From Hirudo medicinalis (taxonomy: Eukaryota; Annelida; Clitellata; Hirudinida; Hirudinidae): a stretch of DNA of 64,000 bases. The DNA is taken from assembly GCA_011800805.1 (NCBI GenBank), contig MPNW01000030.1, positions 290,988 to 354,987 on the forward strand, in the 5' to 3' direction. Positions 36,972 through 51,200 of the stretch are shown one piece after another (position 1 is the stretch's first letter; each line of letters begins with the position of its first letter). Under the pieces are notes generated by a model. The model did no database searches. It was given only the letters and a program-made list of their open reading frames with translations, and had not been told where the DNA came from. Position numbers and translations under genes: made by a program.

Positions 36972-37400
36972 TCACTTGATCTCATCAAATGTGACTGTAG
37001 CTTGAAAGCTAATATCTTACATATATATGATTTGCAAATGTTTTCATCATGACTTTTAAAGTTACAACACTGAACTCCTCGGAATTCTTTATGCAAACTA
37101 TCTGCATACATAAAGCAAATATTTTGGCATAATAGACACCTTGATCACATCAGGGGCTTATTTTCATTCTTTAGGAAAATGTTCAAGTGTTAATATGGTA
37201 AGTAGATGTCTTCACATAGTGGTCATTTTTTTAATTACAATAAATGTGAAGTTCTCTTTGTCTATTATGGATTTTGCAATGCTAGACAAAATTTCCTTCA
37301 CATTTTAACCATTTACAACCCTGATGAGATGCAATAATTGTTTTTTTATAATCTATGACATGAAAACACGGTTCAAACAAAGACACAAGTCTTTATTTCA
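36972..37400. other. Convergent 3' ends
   Basis: The 3' flanks of the tandem ectodomain gene (+) and SETDB1 (-) face each other over about 430 bases. No additional exon or seven-transmembrane coding sequence was seen here on the plus strand. Confidence 0.5.
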
Positions 37401-40400
37401 CTACAGCAACCTGCCATTGCAATTTGCACTCCCACAATGGCATGCTAATTTCTTTCCAGGCACACTTCCAACCTCATAATTATAGTTCCACGTGAGCTCA
37501 GTTCCTGCTTTTATAAGTCTTTAAAAGAAAAGAAAAACACATTAGCTATTTGTGATGGAAATGGACCAATGTGTTAAAATCTAGCAGTTAAATCTCACTT
37601 GCTGGCAAAAAATGCTACCCAAGGAAACCTGAGATCATGAGTGTCATAAAAGATGTTTTGGACAAAGATGTTGGGACTACAGCTATGCTGTAATAAATAG
37701 TTAATTATGAATTAGCTTTCTAATGATAACTGAATAAATAATTATGTCCTTGAATCTGCACAAATTTATCAAAATAGTAGATGTGAAAGTGCTTTCACTC
37801 ACGTTAAAGTATCTTCCCAGATTTCCGATGGACTTGGCATCGATGATGTAAACAGCATCCTCACCATACAATTGCCTTGTAGTTTTTCTTGGAATAACTT
37901 TATCTAAGTTTAAAAAAAAAATCTGACAAATTAGATGCTGTTTATATGTAGCAGTAACTCTTTTGTACACTGAAAATTAAACTACATCCTTTGAAAATCT
38001 TTAAACCTTTTTCTTGATGGTTGGACTGCTTTGTTTGCCGATTCGCCTCAGGCAGTTTTACGTCTGCTGCTTCAATGTTTTCTATATTTTGCACTGATGA
38101 GGAAACATAATTTTGTAATTAATAAATTGAATTCTTACAACATAAATAGCATGTGGCTGCACAAAGATTTACTGCTACTTATTCTATCCTCCTCGTTATG
38201 AAAATCACATTGGGAAAGAACATGTTTCATAATGATCACCATTTTTAATACCCATGTTTGGGCATGCTTCTGCATTCTCATTGGCCTCCATTTCTTCGTC
38301 TCTTTCATTTCCAAGTTTAGTTTGAATTTCAATTGAATTTTTGATGCAGTCATTAATCTCTGTGGACATTGGTTCTTCTATATCATCTGTTTCCAGAACT
38401 TCATTTTCATCGATTTCAATTTCCAGATCATCATACATTTCATCACACCAGTCATCATCTCTGGGCGATTTGTTCTCATCCTCTCTGTTACCAAGACTTG
38501 TTTCTAAATTCAAGGCTACAGAAACGTCGTTATTTATTCTTGTACTTTTCCCTTCATTTTGTGTATCACTGTCAGTCTCCACTGGCTTCATATCTATATC
38601 TTGAATAAAATAAAAGTAATTTTTGACCTTTAGTTTGTTTTTGCCATTTATCTGATATTAGATATTCGACTCACCATTGAATCCACGTTTTTGTCGATTG
38701 GAATGAGAATCATTTTTTGGCTTCACCTCCTTCAGCTTTACGAGAGTTTTTGAACTCCAGTTTTGATTGCTCGTTTTTTTGGATGCAAATTTTCTAAAAC
38801 ATTCGTAAATATTAATAAAAAACATCACTGAAATTCATGAACTTCACATCAACATTCATGAAAATCTGAAATGAGCTCAGTTTCTAAGCACAATGAGTAT
38901 GTCCAAAAAATGCACGGATCATTTTGAAGCAATTTAGACATCTATTTAAAATTCTTGCAACAAATATTAAAAAATTGTTAGAATTTATTAGGAAAGTACC
39001 TTGCCACTGGCTTTGTCTGTGTTGGTGGCTTTTTGCTGCAGACATTAATTCATCTCAATGATAAGAAAATTCAAAGAAAACCAATTAAAAGAAAATATTT
39101 CTCGACCTGCTTCTTCTTGCTATCATTTTCCTTTCAACACTGTTTAAATAAATTGATGCATGAAGAAGTGCATATTTCCCAATACATCCCTAGTTATGAG
39201 CTGACTTACTTCTCAATTTTACCATGGTAATTCTTCAGCCATTTGAGGCAGTCATCATCATCATCAGCATCATCATCACCATCATCTTCATCATCATTGT
39301 TGTCTTCATCCTCTTCATCAACATCCATTTTGACATCACTTTCATAGCCTTCTTTTTCCTTCTCGACAACATCAATGTGGTCTAGATCAGCAAGATATTC
39401 GTCCCCATACAGTTGTCCATCCTAGAAAAGCAAAAGCTACCATTACCACACAGAACAAGATAATGAAATAATAAGATGTAAATAAATAAAATAAATAGTA
39501 TAAATTCCTAAACTATAATTTCATATTTCATTTAAAACATCCAACATCTACATATGCAAGTTAGCTCAGAGGGTTGCATTCTCACATGCAGCAGTGATGG
39601 CAACAGTCGTAACGTGTCACGTGTAAAACCCAGTTTGTACTGCCACAAGTGCCCCTGAGAAGGAGTGCTACATAAATGGTTAATAAAGAGCAGCTCTGAT
39701 TCTATGCATGTGGCACTATATAAATGAACTATATATATATACTCAATAATGCATGACAAAATGATATTTTCATTTCCTATGACTTTGACAACTGCAGCTT
39801 CAGCCAGCTTACCTCGTTGGCACTTTCTTCGGTAAGAATCTGACCCGAGTAAACACAAATAAAACCACCGGCTGGAATGTCATCCATGCTCCTCAAGCCC
39901 CACCCCCTGCAAATCATTTTTAGATAACTTTTTAAAGCACAAGCAAAGCTTAACAAAGAGCATCGCCAACTGACTTTTGCTCGGTTTTGAAGATCTGCAG
40001 CCTCAGGTTGAGCCCATTTTGAATGACTCTGTTGTGGCACCTGCTGTCGCAGGAACAGTTTTCATTGCACTCGTAAAGGCTGCAATTGAAGCAAGGACCT
40101 GTTAGGTTGGCATATTATATTGTACATATTATTTATTTACATCCTGTTTGCATCCATTTCATTGTGAATTTGCTCATCAGATAGGACAGTTAAAATACAC
40201 AAGCAATGAAAATATATTCTTTCAGAATTTTAACAGAAATATTCATAAAGTCATCTGGGAAAGGTTTCATAAGAATAAAAAGCAAATTTTGAAATCACTA
40301 TTTTGACCACAAACATTTTTGAAGTCATCACAAGGCTTAATGTCAATTATCCTCTGACTTACCCCGTGACGATCGGCTGTTTCAGTCGTCTGTTGGTGTA

Positions 40401-43400
40401 ACCGGCCTTGGGGTTCCTGCCGTTGGGAATGCAGTCGGTTGCATCTATTGTTAGTCTCATGCACTGGCACTTCGTTCTGTCCTGTGGAGATGAATTTTAT
40501 CAACTGGTTGCTTTTGAGTGTTGTTAGTCATTTAAGAGAATAAATGTTGTTTTATTCGTGAATTTCTTATTATTACTATTTGGAGAATAATGAAAAGTTC
40601 TACAAAAACCTTTCACTTTCAAATCTATCACAAAAAGTTAAACAGCAATAGGTACTAATATTTCCCAATTACTCTGCAGTTGTCAGTGCAGTTACATCCA
40701 ACAAGGAAGTTTGAGTCGACATTCAAATTGACTCCTTCTCCTGGAATTCTGTGAGTAGAGTACTCGATGTATTCGGGGAACTGCCGGTCCACAGAATTGA
40801 CACAAGGTATTGGAACATTTTCCTTGCCTAAAGAGAAGTCCTTAATGTCGCAGAAATTCTGAAACAGCAAAGACAAATATCAGTGTACATTTGATTTTAA
40901 AGGCTTCTTGATAATCAAATACCTTTGTAACTATAAACTCCTGGTCTGTATTGAGATTAACATCAAATGAGAATAAGTCAATTGTGAGTTGGGAATCACT
41001 TTGCATGAGACATTGGTCAAGGTCATCGATGTTTTTCAGGGTCCGACCACAATATGCCGTGTAAATCACTGACTTTTTGCGGCCGTGTGCAGACTTTGTT
41101 ATTTTCCTAATGATGTAATAACATAAAAGAAATAATAACAATGAAGACGGGACCCATCACTTCAATCTGAATTTTAAAATCAATTTAACCTTTCCCATCC
41201 ACAAAGGATTGGAATTAAAAGAGGATTCGATCCTTTGAATTTGGCTGGATCATCTCCACCAGCAATAATGCAGCTCGGTGAACATTTAGCACAGACTTCT
41301 GTAACACAATATCAATGGGAAGCTTGAAATAACACTATTCTAAAGTCAAACGGAATAGAAAAACCGAACAGACTTTTACATTTCTTCAGGGATGAAGCTC
41401 CTTGTGGAATCAAAGATCGGTCAATGTTTTGAAGGAAACCGTCGGGTTCTGTAAAATACAAATTTCAAAGCCTCTATTAATGCTTTAAAGGTTTAACTCA
41501 CATTACCACTGCCTCAATCAGGCACAAGTCTTAAACATGAAAATAGTGCCATTGGGGGCAGTTAAAGGCATAAAAGAAACAACAAAGTTCTACGAAACAG
41601 ACTTCCTTTCTTTACTTCTACTCCAACACAACTGCCCTTCAAACCTGTCTTTTCATCAGATTTAGCCTCAGGGTCTGCAGATGAAGAGGTGAGGGCATTT
41701 TGAAACTGAGAGCAGCTTTTCCTCGCCACTGGTTTCTTTGTTCCACATCCTGGTTCAGGATCGAGGTCTATGAGCTCCACATCTCCTGTCGGAGATTCGG
41801 TCGTCACACATTTCATTCGTTAATATAACAATTTCTGTTACCTTTCTTTGCATCGTTATCATCACTCTGCATGATATAAACAACATAAGCTCCTCTCTTC
41901 TGGAGCTTAGGATCTGTTCTGAACCTTGGAGCCCTTCCAAGTCTTTGAGAAGCTTCAGCTTTTTTCTAATTCAACAAATCATAATTCAACACATCATAAG
42001 AGTCATGGATGACTAAAGAATAAGACCATACAAGCTCGTTGAACAGGGGTTCTAGTCTTTTTGACCCTCTGTATATCCATTCTTCAATTTTTGTTTCAGA
42101 AAACATCATCTTCACAAGGCTACAATCTACCTCTACCACTGCTGCATTTGACCTAAAATAAAGAATGTTTCAAAATGCATTTAAGAAGAATGGCTTAAAT
42201 GTCGTTCAACACAGAACAATATAAATTATGAGATGATAAAAAATATACCAATAAATTCATAAATCAAACACATGCTTAAAGAATAATTAAATCTTATTGC
42301 TTTGTTCAATAAGTCACCTCCAATATTCAGCATTTTAATTTAAAAACATTTATGACCATTCCTGAGGGATTTATCTCCCTCGACCATCTTCAACCACACT
42401 ACCTCATCATGATATCTTTACACAATCATTCCAAAACTTTTAAAAATAATTACCAAAGGCCCTCCTTCTCGACCTTTATTTGATGGCCTGCTTTCAAACG
42501 CACCATAGATCTCTGGGAAAATGAAAGATGTCGATCATTGAAAAACCAATGTTGAGCTGAAACTTATGTTAGCTCATTAGGAGGACAAGGACAATGCCCA
42601 TTACATTTGGATACTGTTGAATGTATTCTTTAATGAACTGGGATGTTTCACCAGATATGTCTTCCCACACACATTTATCTACAAAAAGAAAATGTTTAAC
42701 TTCTCTTAAAGCAGTATTTATGCATAAATAAATTATTTTATTTATTTTTAAATAATACCATCTTCGATTTAGTTTGTATTGCAGCATTTAGCATTATATT
42801 ATGGCAATTATATGTAATAACAACAGCACAAACATTCAAAAATTAAGGACATCTAAATGACAATCATGTTAATGAAAGTAATCAAAGTGTTCAAATTAAG
42901 GGCCTCACTTTGGTCATAAACTTGACGAATATCAAGGTCAATGTTGTATTGGGCATATCCATCATCAAAGAACACAAGATACCTGAATGTTTTGTAGCAG
43001 CTTTAGGCATTACCGAGACTTAAAATGACGAGCAAAATGAAGAAGAACCTGTTTTTATTCTTCGGTGTTGGAGGTTCTGCAACTACCCCCGAGCACCATT
43101 TACCTTCTCTGTGCATGCCTGCATATTTAAAAATATTACTAACATATTTTATGAATACATCATCTCCACTAGCAACAATTTCCTAAAACAATCAAAGTTC
43201 TCGAATTGAACGAGTAATCACCTATGACTCGGGTGCCGACCGACAACTTATCAACGGGAGGATCGGCAAAAGCAATTTTTTTTGAATTGAATGAAAAACT
43301 CCTTCCTTTGCTGCTGAATCGAACCCAATATTTCCGCTGAGGAAGAAGCGAATGTTTAACAACTAATGAGAACTTTAACTTCTTAAAAATTTACCTCAGC

Positions 43401-44007
43401 AATGGCATCAGTGGCATTGCTAACTTCATTGAGAATTCCACCATGCCACTCATCTTTGCACTTCTGGACAAACACTTTAGAGTATAATGCAAGTTCCCTT
43501 TAATCAAATAACAAATTCACATTTTCCCATCTAACAAATAAATTTAAAACTTGATTCATATTTTGAATATGTGTTCAATCTTCCTCACTTGCTGGCTATG
43601 CTATGGAAATTATCTCCGACCAACAAAACATCATCATCCTCAGTACTTAAAAAAAAAACATTGGCTTTGACTGTTTGAATAAAAATGTATTTAGTTAAAA
43701 TGCAGCTGACTTGTCTGGTGGTATTTGACTTAACAGAATACTGGACTCTTGGAATACTTTGTCTATGTCAAATGATTTGGCTAAAATGACATAGCATATC
43801 ACTAAACTTTTGATCAAGATATGAAGAAACATCAAAACAACATTTAAGCAACTGCTAACATGTTAAATTCTTCAATTCATCTGATATTGTTGTGGTCATC
43901 CTTTGCGCCAAATTTTTTAAGCCAATCTTGGCAGTATAATTTGCAACGAGCTGCTTGACATCATTTGTTGAAGTGGCATCTTTAATGCAGTATATTAGCC
44001 CACTCAT
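37401..44007 (-). CDS. Histone H3K9 methyltransferase SETDB1/eggless
   Basis: Many short exons from ATG 44007 ([20 protein letters not shown]) to a stop at 37401-37403. Tandem Tudor region: [20 protein letters not shown] (about 42.95 kb), [20 protein letters not shown] (42.65 kb) and, further on, [20 protein letters not shown] / [12 protein letters not shown] (42.1 kb). An MBD-like domain is at about 41.2-40.85 kb ([11 protein letters not shown], then [19 protein letters not shown]). Pre-SET is at 40.8-40.0 kb (GCNCTDNCR). The SET domain starts at 39.9 kb ([20 protein letters not shown]), is split by a long acidic insert (39.4-38.0 kb), and resumes with [20 protein letters not shown] / HSCSPN and TELTWNYNY. 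Post-[16 protein letters not shown] follows. The catalytic NHSC-like and ELTWNYNY motifs are intact. SETDB1 trimethylates H3K9 to silence transposons and germline or lineage genes. Exon joins were not all verified. Confidence 0.93.
39549..39740 (+). mobile_element. tRNA-like SINE copy in a SETDB1 intron
   Basis: GCAAGTTAGCTCAGAGGGTT has an RNA polymerase III A-box-like start (TAGCTCAGNGGG). The following GCATTCTCACATGCAG ... CAGTCGTAACGTGTCAC is shared, with changes, by the copy at 62473. It ends in an AATAAA-rich, TA-rich tail near 39725. It sits in a SETDB1 intron, opposite to the gene. Confidence 0.6.
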
Positions 44008-45233
44008 TCCCTTCTATTTTTCTTGATAGCTTAAACAAACATTACAAACTATCGGCCACCGCTGTGCCGCAAACAAAAACAAAGTTTTGTAAAGTTCTTT
44101 TGTAACGAGTAGACCGCCAGATCTGTCCATCGTAAAATGCAACACAAATCACGTTCGGCGGTTTATAAAATTCACCAATTAGCATTTACAAAATGTCACA
44201 AATTTTATCCAATTCTTCTTAGAGATTACTCTACTTTATCGTAATACCAATCAGTTTCGATCAGTTAAGCGATTTTAAAGAATTTTAATTTTTTGATGAC
44301 CGTATTAACTAATGTCAATTTGTTCATTGACATTCAGCACTTATTTTGACATTCGATGAAAATAGGTTTCAAATTTCTCACTTAACGTTGGAAATGTTGA
44401 ACTACTTCGTAACTATATTCTGCTCTGTTTTTACACTTGCCAACGACGGATAGCTCTTCGCTGTTCTCAATAGCATAGGATGTGATAAACCTAGGGCCTA
44501 GAAGGGTTCAGACGGGCCACTTGTTTCAAGGGAGCCTCGAAAATTGATTCATTATATTTTTTGTTTTCTATCAAAATTGAAAATAGACATTACATGGCTG
44601 CACACCAAAACAGACAGCCTCCTAAATTTTTTAAGGGCTTATAGACCTCCTCAAAGAGCTCTGAATGCCCCTGGATAAACCCACCCTCCTCCAGTGATGC
44701 GTATAAATTTTATTATAAATAAAACATTACTGTATAAATCCCTTGGATTTATTGGTCGATGAGAAACACGAAGCTGTTAACAACTTGTCATACCGCAATG
44801 TTACGAATTCATAATCATGTGGTGCAACATCAGGTTTTATTAGATGAACAATTTCTGAATGGTTAAACGGTTAAAGGATCATCAACAGACTAAAACGAGA
44901 TCAGCGTCCACAGACGAAGAACTGAGTTAACTTCGACTGATTATTTCAAATAAGCTTCAACATTGTCTGGCTTTTTCCAAAACATTAACATATTTGATAG
45001 AATTAGGAAATTAGGTATATCATAAATTACTGACAGTGCTAAATATCCGTTTTATACCCTACTTTACCAGTGAAAAAAGTTTTCACGGTGACAAATTCTT
45101 TTATGTAAATACAAATGCATACGAGTAGAATACATCACCAAAATTAGGATAAATTGATGGCAAGTAGAAATTGTGAAAGAACAGCCAAAAAACTTGGGAA
45201 GCTGCAAACATTTCGACAGAACCATGTCAAATT
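44008..45233. other. Spacer between SETDB1 start and neurexin end
   Basis: About 1.2 kb, likely holding the SETDB1 promoter. A segment at 44480-44700 (GGGCCTAGAAGGGTTCAGAC, TTTTTTAAGGGCTTATAGAC) looks like a decayed repeat. The small minus frame 45064-45246 lacks similarity and is taken as the neurexin 3' untranslated region. Confidence 0.35.
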
Positions 45234-48200
45234 TCAGACATACCACTCACGCACAGGTTTTTGAACCTCGCGACAAGTTGCCGCATTTGGAATGTCTTGT
45301 GTGGCTGGTTTGAGTGTTGCCTCGGGCGTCTTTTTGACTGGACTTTGAGGTAACAAATCCCTCTTGACTTGAAAGCGTCTCAGGGCAACATAGACTAACA
45401 TAATGGACAGCGTACATATGGCCATCACTATGCTGATTATTAAAGTCACATTCATCACAAAAGAGTTGTACAAGTAAGATTTCTTTTCTAATCTCTCTGG
45501 TCCTATGTCAGTCAGAATTTTTTTAAATAGGCTATCATTAACGGTATAAATGGTTTCTTTTCTCGAGAGGAGTTGATCATTGAAATATTTTGTTCCAATG
45601 AAGGTTGAAGTTTCAAATCGTTCTTGAAATTTCGAAGCAAATAATTTCGTTGTTGAGGAAGTTACGTAAAATTTTTCCGCTCGAATTTCAGTGACATCTT
45701 GTCCTGAGAAGGAACATTCCATGTCTTCATCATCACAAGAGGCATGGCTGGAGAGAGTCGTTAAGATTTCAATTGACCTACAAGTATGGAAAATAACCGT
45801 GCTTGTAATAATATCTTTATTTTTGGTTTGATGAAATGTTTGAAATCTCACTCCTTAGGCAATCTTTGCTTAGAAACGACATCTCCAAACACTTTTAATC
45901 TCTTGTCCGAGTTCATCGCCAATTCGAATATCGATAATTTATTTATTTCCAGTCCTTAAATAATCAATTTCTGTATTTAAAACAACTTTACCTTTGCAAC
46001 AGTCGCAACTTAGAAATGAACAATTCACTAATAACAACCATGCAAACTTCCCAAGAAGTGATGATAAAGAGAGTCCGATGATGCCCCAATAATTATTTTT
46101 GACGGTTTGTTGAAAGTATTCAGTTGGTGACCTGCAAATAAAAGCCACAATTTTTTTTTAATCAATAAAAAGTCTCCACTGTTCTAATCTGCTTCTCTCA
46201 CAACGTATCATTTTTCTTGCTTTTTCTCTTTTTAAAAATAAGCATAATAAGTATAATATAATAAATATTTCATGTTATAATAATCAATACTATAAATAAA
46301 GTCACGAACCTTTCGGACGAAGAGAACCAACATGTTGACCATCGACAAACAGGGTCGAATTAATTCCAGATCGAATGAATTTCACCACGTGATAGTTTCC
46401 ATCATTCACTTGCCATGTCTGGTTACCAATGTTGTGATCTCCGAGACCCAAGTTGTACGAAGCAACTATGCTTCCATTAACCTTCCATAAAGTAGGAGTT
46501 TCATAGCAGGCAAATGTGTTCATATTTAACTTAACACATTTATTGACTTAATTAATACTTAATTTTCTTCTTTGAATTTTTTTTCAAAAAGGCAATCAAA
46601 ATATTGACATGAGAAGCACATTTACTAGTTGAAGTTTTACGAAATCCTTTGAAATTGAACTGCTGACGGAGAGAATCGTCCCATCTGGATTGTTGGCTGA
46701 TATTCCAAAGGCAATTTGATCGTGTTTCGAGTTTGTTTGGTCCTCACTTGGAATTTGGAAGACCATGATTCCTCCTTGGAACAGGAAGCCTAAACTCTCT
46801 GACGTAATTTTACCATCAACTATTAATAATGAATAAATAAATAATGATGCATTGTTATTTACTCAGTTATAGCAACAAAGTCATATTAATTGAATAACGA
46901 ACTCGATAAAGAGGTAAAAATGGAATTAAGTAATTTGTTTATGTACAACTTATTTGATAATTTAATGTTTTTAATCTGAACAACTTTTATTACCATCATC
47001 ACAAAAATCTCCAGTAAAAGTGGTCATGTGGCAATCGCAGTAAAACGAATTCCAATTCTGACTGCATTTCCCTCCATTTTTGCAATCAACCGATTTGCAC
47101 ATATCAGGTGGATCTGAACATTTTAATAGCATTCATTTTAGTTGCATATGTTTACTAATAATACTTTTATTATATTATTATTGGAATATGTTAAAATGAC
47201 ACTTAATTATGGCTTCAGAAATAACCACTCCATATTCATGCCACTAATTCATCTCCGCTCCAAAGTTACAAGTGCCCCAGACAATAGAAAATACACAATT
47301 GGCATATTCCTAGATTTGGCAAGAGCTTTCGACACTGTTCATCACAAAATCCTGCTTCGAAAGTTAGAGTATTATGGCGTCAGAGGAATCCTGCTAAAAC
47401 GGTTCCAGAGTTACCTCGAAGACAAGTGTATTTCCTTGGCACCACGTCATCAGTCACACACATTTCTTGTGGAGTACCACAAGGATCTATATTAGGTCCG
47501 TTCTTATTTCTCATTTACATCAACGATTTGTGTTCAATCTCCGCTCTACTTCACCCGCTCATCAGAAATTCATTCCCATGGCTTATGTGATGTCAATCGC
47601 TTTCGGAGTGAATTTGCAAATAACACTCTGAAACAATTTTCCATTAAATGCTCAGGTCCACGTATACATTCAACCATACCTAAAGAAGTCACCTCATGCA
47701 CATCAATACCAACTTTCAAGGCAGCTTATAAATTGTACTTACTTAACACTTAAATATCTGCTTATTCCTTGTTTCCATTTCATGCATATATTTTTTTTGC
47801 TTTTTTTTTTAAATTAGAGAAATTTTAAATAATACCTTATCAAAATCAAAATACCTTAAATGCTAACATTAAAGCCATAAAAGAAACCAAAATAAAATAA
47901 CTCAAGGGTCAGTGCGAAGGAAGCATTCCCATACTGTTTTTTATTCATTTCGTTTGTTGCAAACATTTACTCAATTGTTCATCTGCGTAGGTGGCCCTCT
48001 CAGCAGGATGTGAATCCCTTTGGGTTATTTTTGCCTTTGAACATGTTTTTTTGCATTTCAATGGTCTTCGCATTTTGGTTTTACTTGCATATGTTTGATG
48101 TTCATAAAATAAAATAAAATCAAATATTGAAATTATGAAATTTCAAAAACTAACGGAGTTATTTATCAATATCGTAATTGTCTACTTTAAAAGACATGAA

Positions 48201-51200
48201 GTGTTAAAGCATGAGACAAACCTACCAAGGCATCCGGTGTGGATTTCTTTCCCGAATTTCTGTGATATTGAGACAATGCTTGGATCGTTGAGGTTAACTT
48301 CCCCGTTGCCAAAATCAACTTTTCCAATGCACCCTTGATAACCGGGATTGCTGCTCAACTAAGCAAAACAAAACTTTTTTAATTTTAGTTAAAGAAAAAA
48401 ATCCAAACGAAAAATGATCTTATCTACTTTTCTAACGACTTCCCATTGCTCGACTTGAGGGAAACCGCCGAGAAAAATCCTTGCGAAGTGAACGATTTTT
48501 ATTTTCTTCTGGAAATAGTGGAAGTGAGTGAAGCCGTCGGTTCTTAGCAACAGCTCGGTGTCGTTAAAGATTTCAAGGCTGAACTGATGCCATGAGTTGT
48601 CATTAATTTGAGCTGACAATTGGATTTTTACTGTTTGAGGATAGAGGCCGTCATGATGGGTGAGGTGGAAACAACTGGAATCAATCACTTCCATCATCAT
48701 GAACCAGTTTGGCACGTTTCCAGCGATGAAGAGAAAAAAATTTTGCATCATTGTTCTGAACTGGAAAATAAATGAAATGTCCATGTTTTTTGGTAAACTA
48801 AATTATTGAACAATACAAATCAAATAATGACTACTTGGAAAGAAATCCGAAACACTTGACTGAGATCCAATTGTGAGCTTACGAAAGACCTTGAACTTGA
48901 AAAGGTGAGAGGGTCATGTTGCATTTGGATCATGGATCGATCCGAAAGGTGGAATGAACGTTCAGTAATTTCTTCGTCGTTTATGAGAATTTCTTCCACG
49001 ATTCCCTGAAAAGAAGCTGGTTTCGAAGTTTTACGATGTCTGAAATTTCCTCCAAGCAGAAATTTTTCTACTTTGTTCGCCTTCATTTTGTTCTCGTCTG
49101 CAAAAAAAAGTAAAAGTAATTTCGTGCGGCAAATATTTTTAATAATAAATAATTTACTTTGAATTAGGTATTATAATTAAGTGACTCAAAAGATCATACA
49201 AATTAAGCCGTCGTCGAATCGAATAGAAAGCACTTTGTCGAAGTCGATGCTCAGATGATGCCATTTGTTCTTGTGAATCGTACGTTTCATGTTGATTGGC
49301 TAAAATTAAAAGGTTGCTTTATAAATAGTTGCTGTTAGTAATGTGCAGAATGACCAACATTTAAATTTCCTTCTGTTCTTTCGTGAACACGAAGGTTGCC
49401 ATGTTTGACAAAGAGGTTCAGAAACACCTGAACTCCTTGGAAAATGAACGATGCCAGATGGAAAGAGGAAGCACTGGTTTTGAATCTAAAAGAAACGCTT
49501 CCAAGCACAAAGTTCAGCTGATCTTTGTTGATTATCAAGCTGTCGTTCCTTGAGAATTTGAACTTCTTCGTTGCTGAGAGATAAGAGACCAGTACATATA
49601 AAACGAGAAAAAACTATACTCATCATACAAAGTCATGAATATTAGTCATCCGAATAAATTAATGTACAATTACTATTTAAATATTAGTAAGCAAGTGGTT
49701 ATAAATACAATTGGCACAGTTTGGTCCCTGGAAACCAGTCCTGGTGCAGTCGCATATGAACCTGTTCCATCCCTCCACGCACCTTCCACCATGCAGGCAC
49801 GGATGAGAGGAACACATGTAACCAGACACCTTCTCGCATGACTTGATCAAATCTCCGGGTACCTCGCTGTCATCGCTTGCCCTGAAGAAACTGCTCAATT
49901 TGGCTCCGACGAACCAATCCATCAAAGTACTTGACATGCAGCCTCGGAAGTTTTTTGCAACTCGCCTGAGGTGGATCGAAGTTTGAGGAGTTTGAAGGCA
50001 CCATCTGCCGAGGATGATGAACATTCTACTTCCTCTGAAGACCTGAGGTACCTAAATGGATAAGGCAATAACTTATTGTGATTATGATCGAGAAGATATA
50101 TTCACTAGTATTAACTATGTATCAGCGCCATCTCAGATGCATTTGTTTTGGACTACAATTCTATGAACCGGTTTTATAAACACCTTTGACATTTTACTAA
50201 CCTCGTATACGAATATCTTATTGTCGAGAGCCAAAGTGAGCAGAAAGAACGATATGTTTACTGAGACCTGATGAGTTTTGTAATCACTTAAAACTGCCAA
50301 AGTGCTGATCGTGACGTTAGCGGATGTATCGTAGTGGGACATTATGTTTCCTAAAAAAATAACCACTTAATTAAAACTTGAACTGCCGGTCGAGATCATG
50401 AATGGCTTACGTTTGGAGATGAACATGGAAAATACTGCTGGATTCTTTCCAGAGATTGAACTAATGCAAAAGATAGCGCCATCATTTTCGTTCGTTTGGA
50501 AGGTGAATGCGAAACTGGTTCCATTTGGATTGATTTCTTTCAGAGGAAGTTTCAAGTAAAGGTTTCCATCCAATGTTACAGCACGAGAAAACGTTGGAGT
50601 CTCACAATCTGTCGAGATGGAGTTTGAAGATAGAAGAAAAGCCTTGTTCCCAGATCTTGCTTCCGTTATTAGATCCAGGTGTATTCCTTCAACTTTTAGG
50701 AATACCTTAAGGTTGAAACATTCGCCTTTAGCTTTTATTCATATTTGTTATTGGTCTACAAAATGAAATCTCCAATAAAAGTTTAATGAATTTTATTAGT
50801 TTTTATGAATTTCTTTTTTTTTTTCATGATGTGAACTGAGCAACGATTTTAAATTTGCCGATGCCAAACCATAATTTATTTCTACCAGTATTGAAAATAT
50901 GAAGCATAAACCAACATGCATTTGTGTCGAATATTCATTAAATTCAACATTCACTTCAGTATGATTTCAAGCAAATATATACTTCAGACCAGGTCTTCAT
51001 TTTAAAAAACCCATTTTGATGCATCAGCAAACAAACATTTTTAATTTCCGATTTGTAATTGAAACTCGTAGAATTGTTTCAAACAACAGATGATGCAGGG
51101 TGCGTAGTTTTTGATTCCCATTTTAAGGTTTTATTTTTTATTTTTGCCGTAGAACGGAAAGATACAAAATAAGTCAGGGGTCAGCCTTAAGGAAGCGCAT

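Noticed and set aside
38341..38608. Serine/phenylalanine-rich plus-strand open frames
   Set aside because: Shadows of the acidic SETDB1 exon on the other strand.
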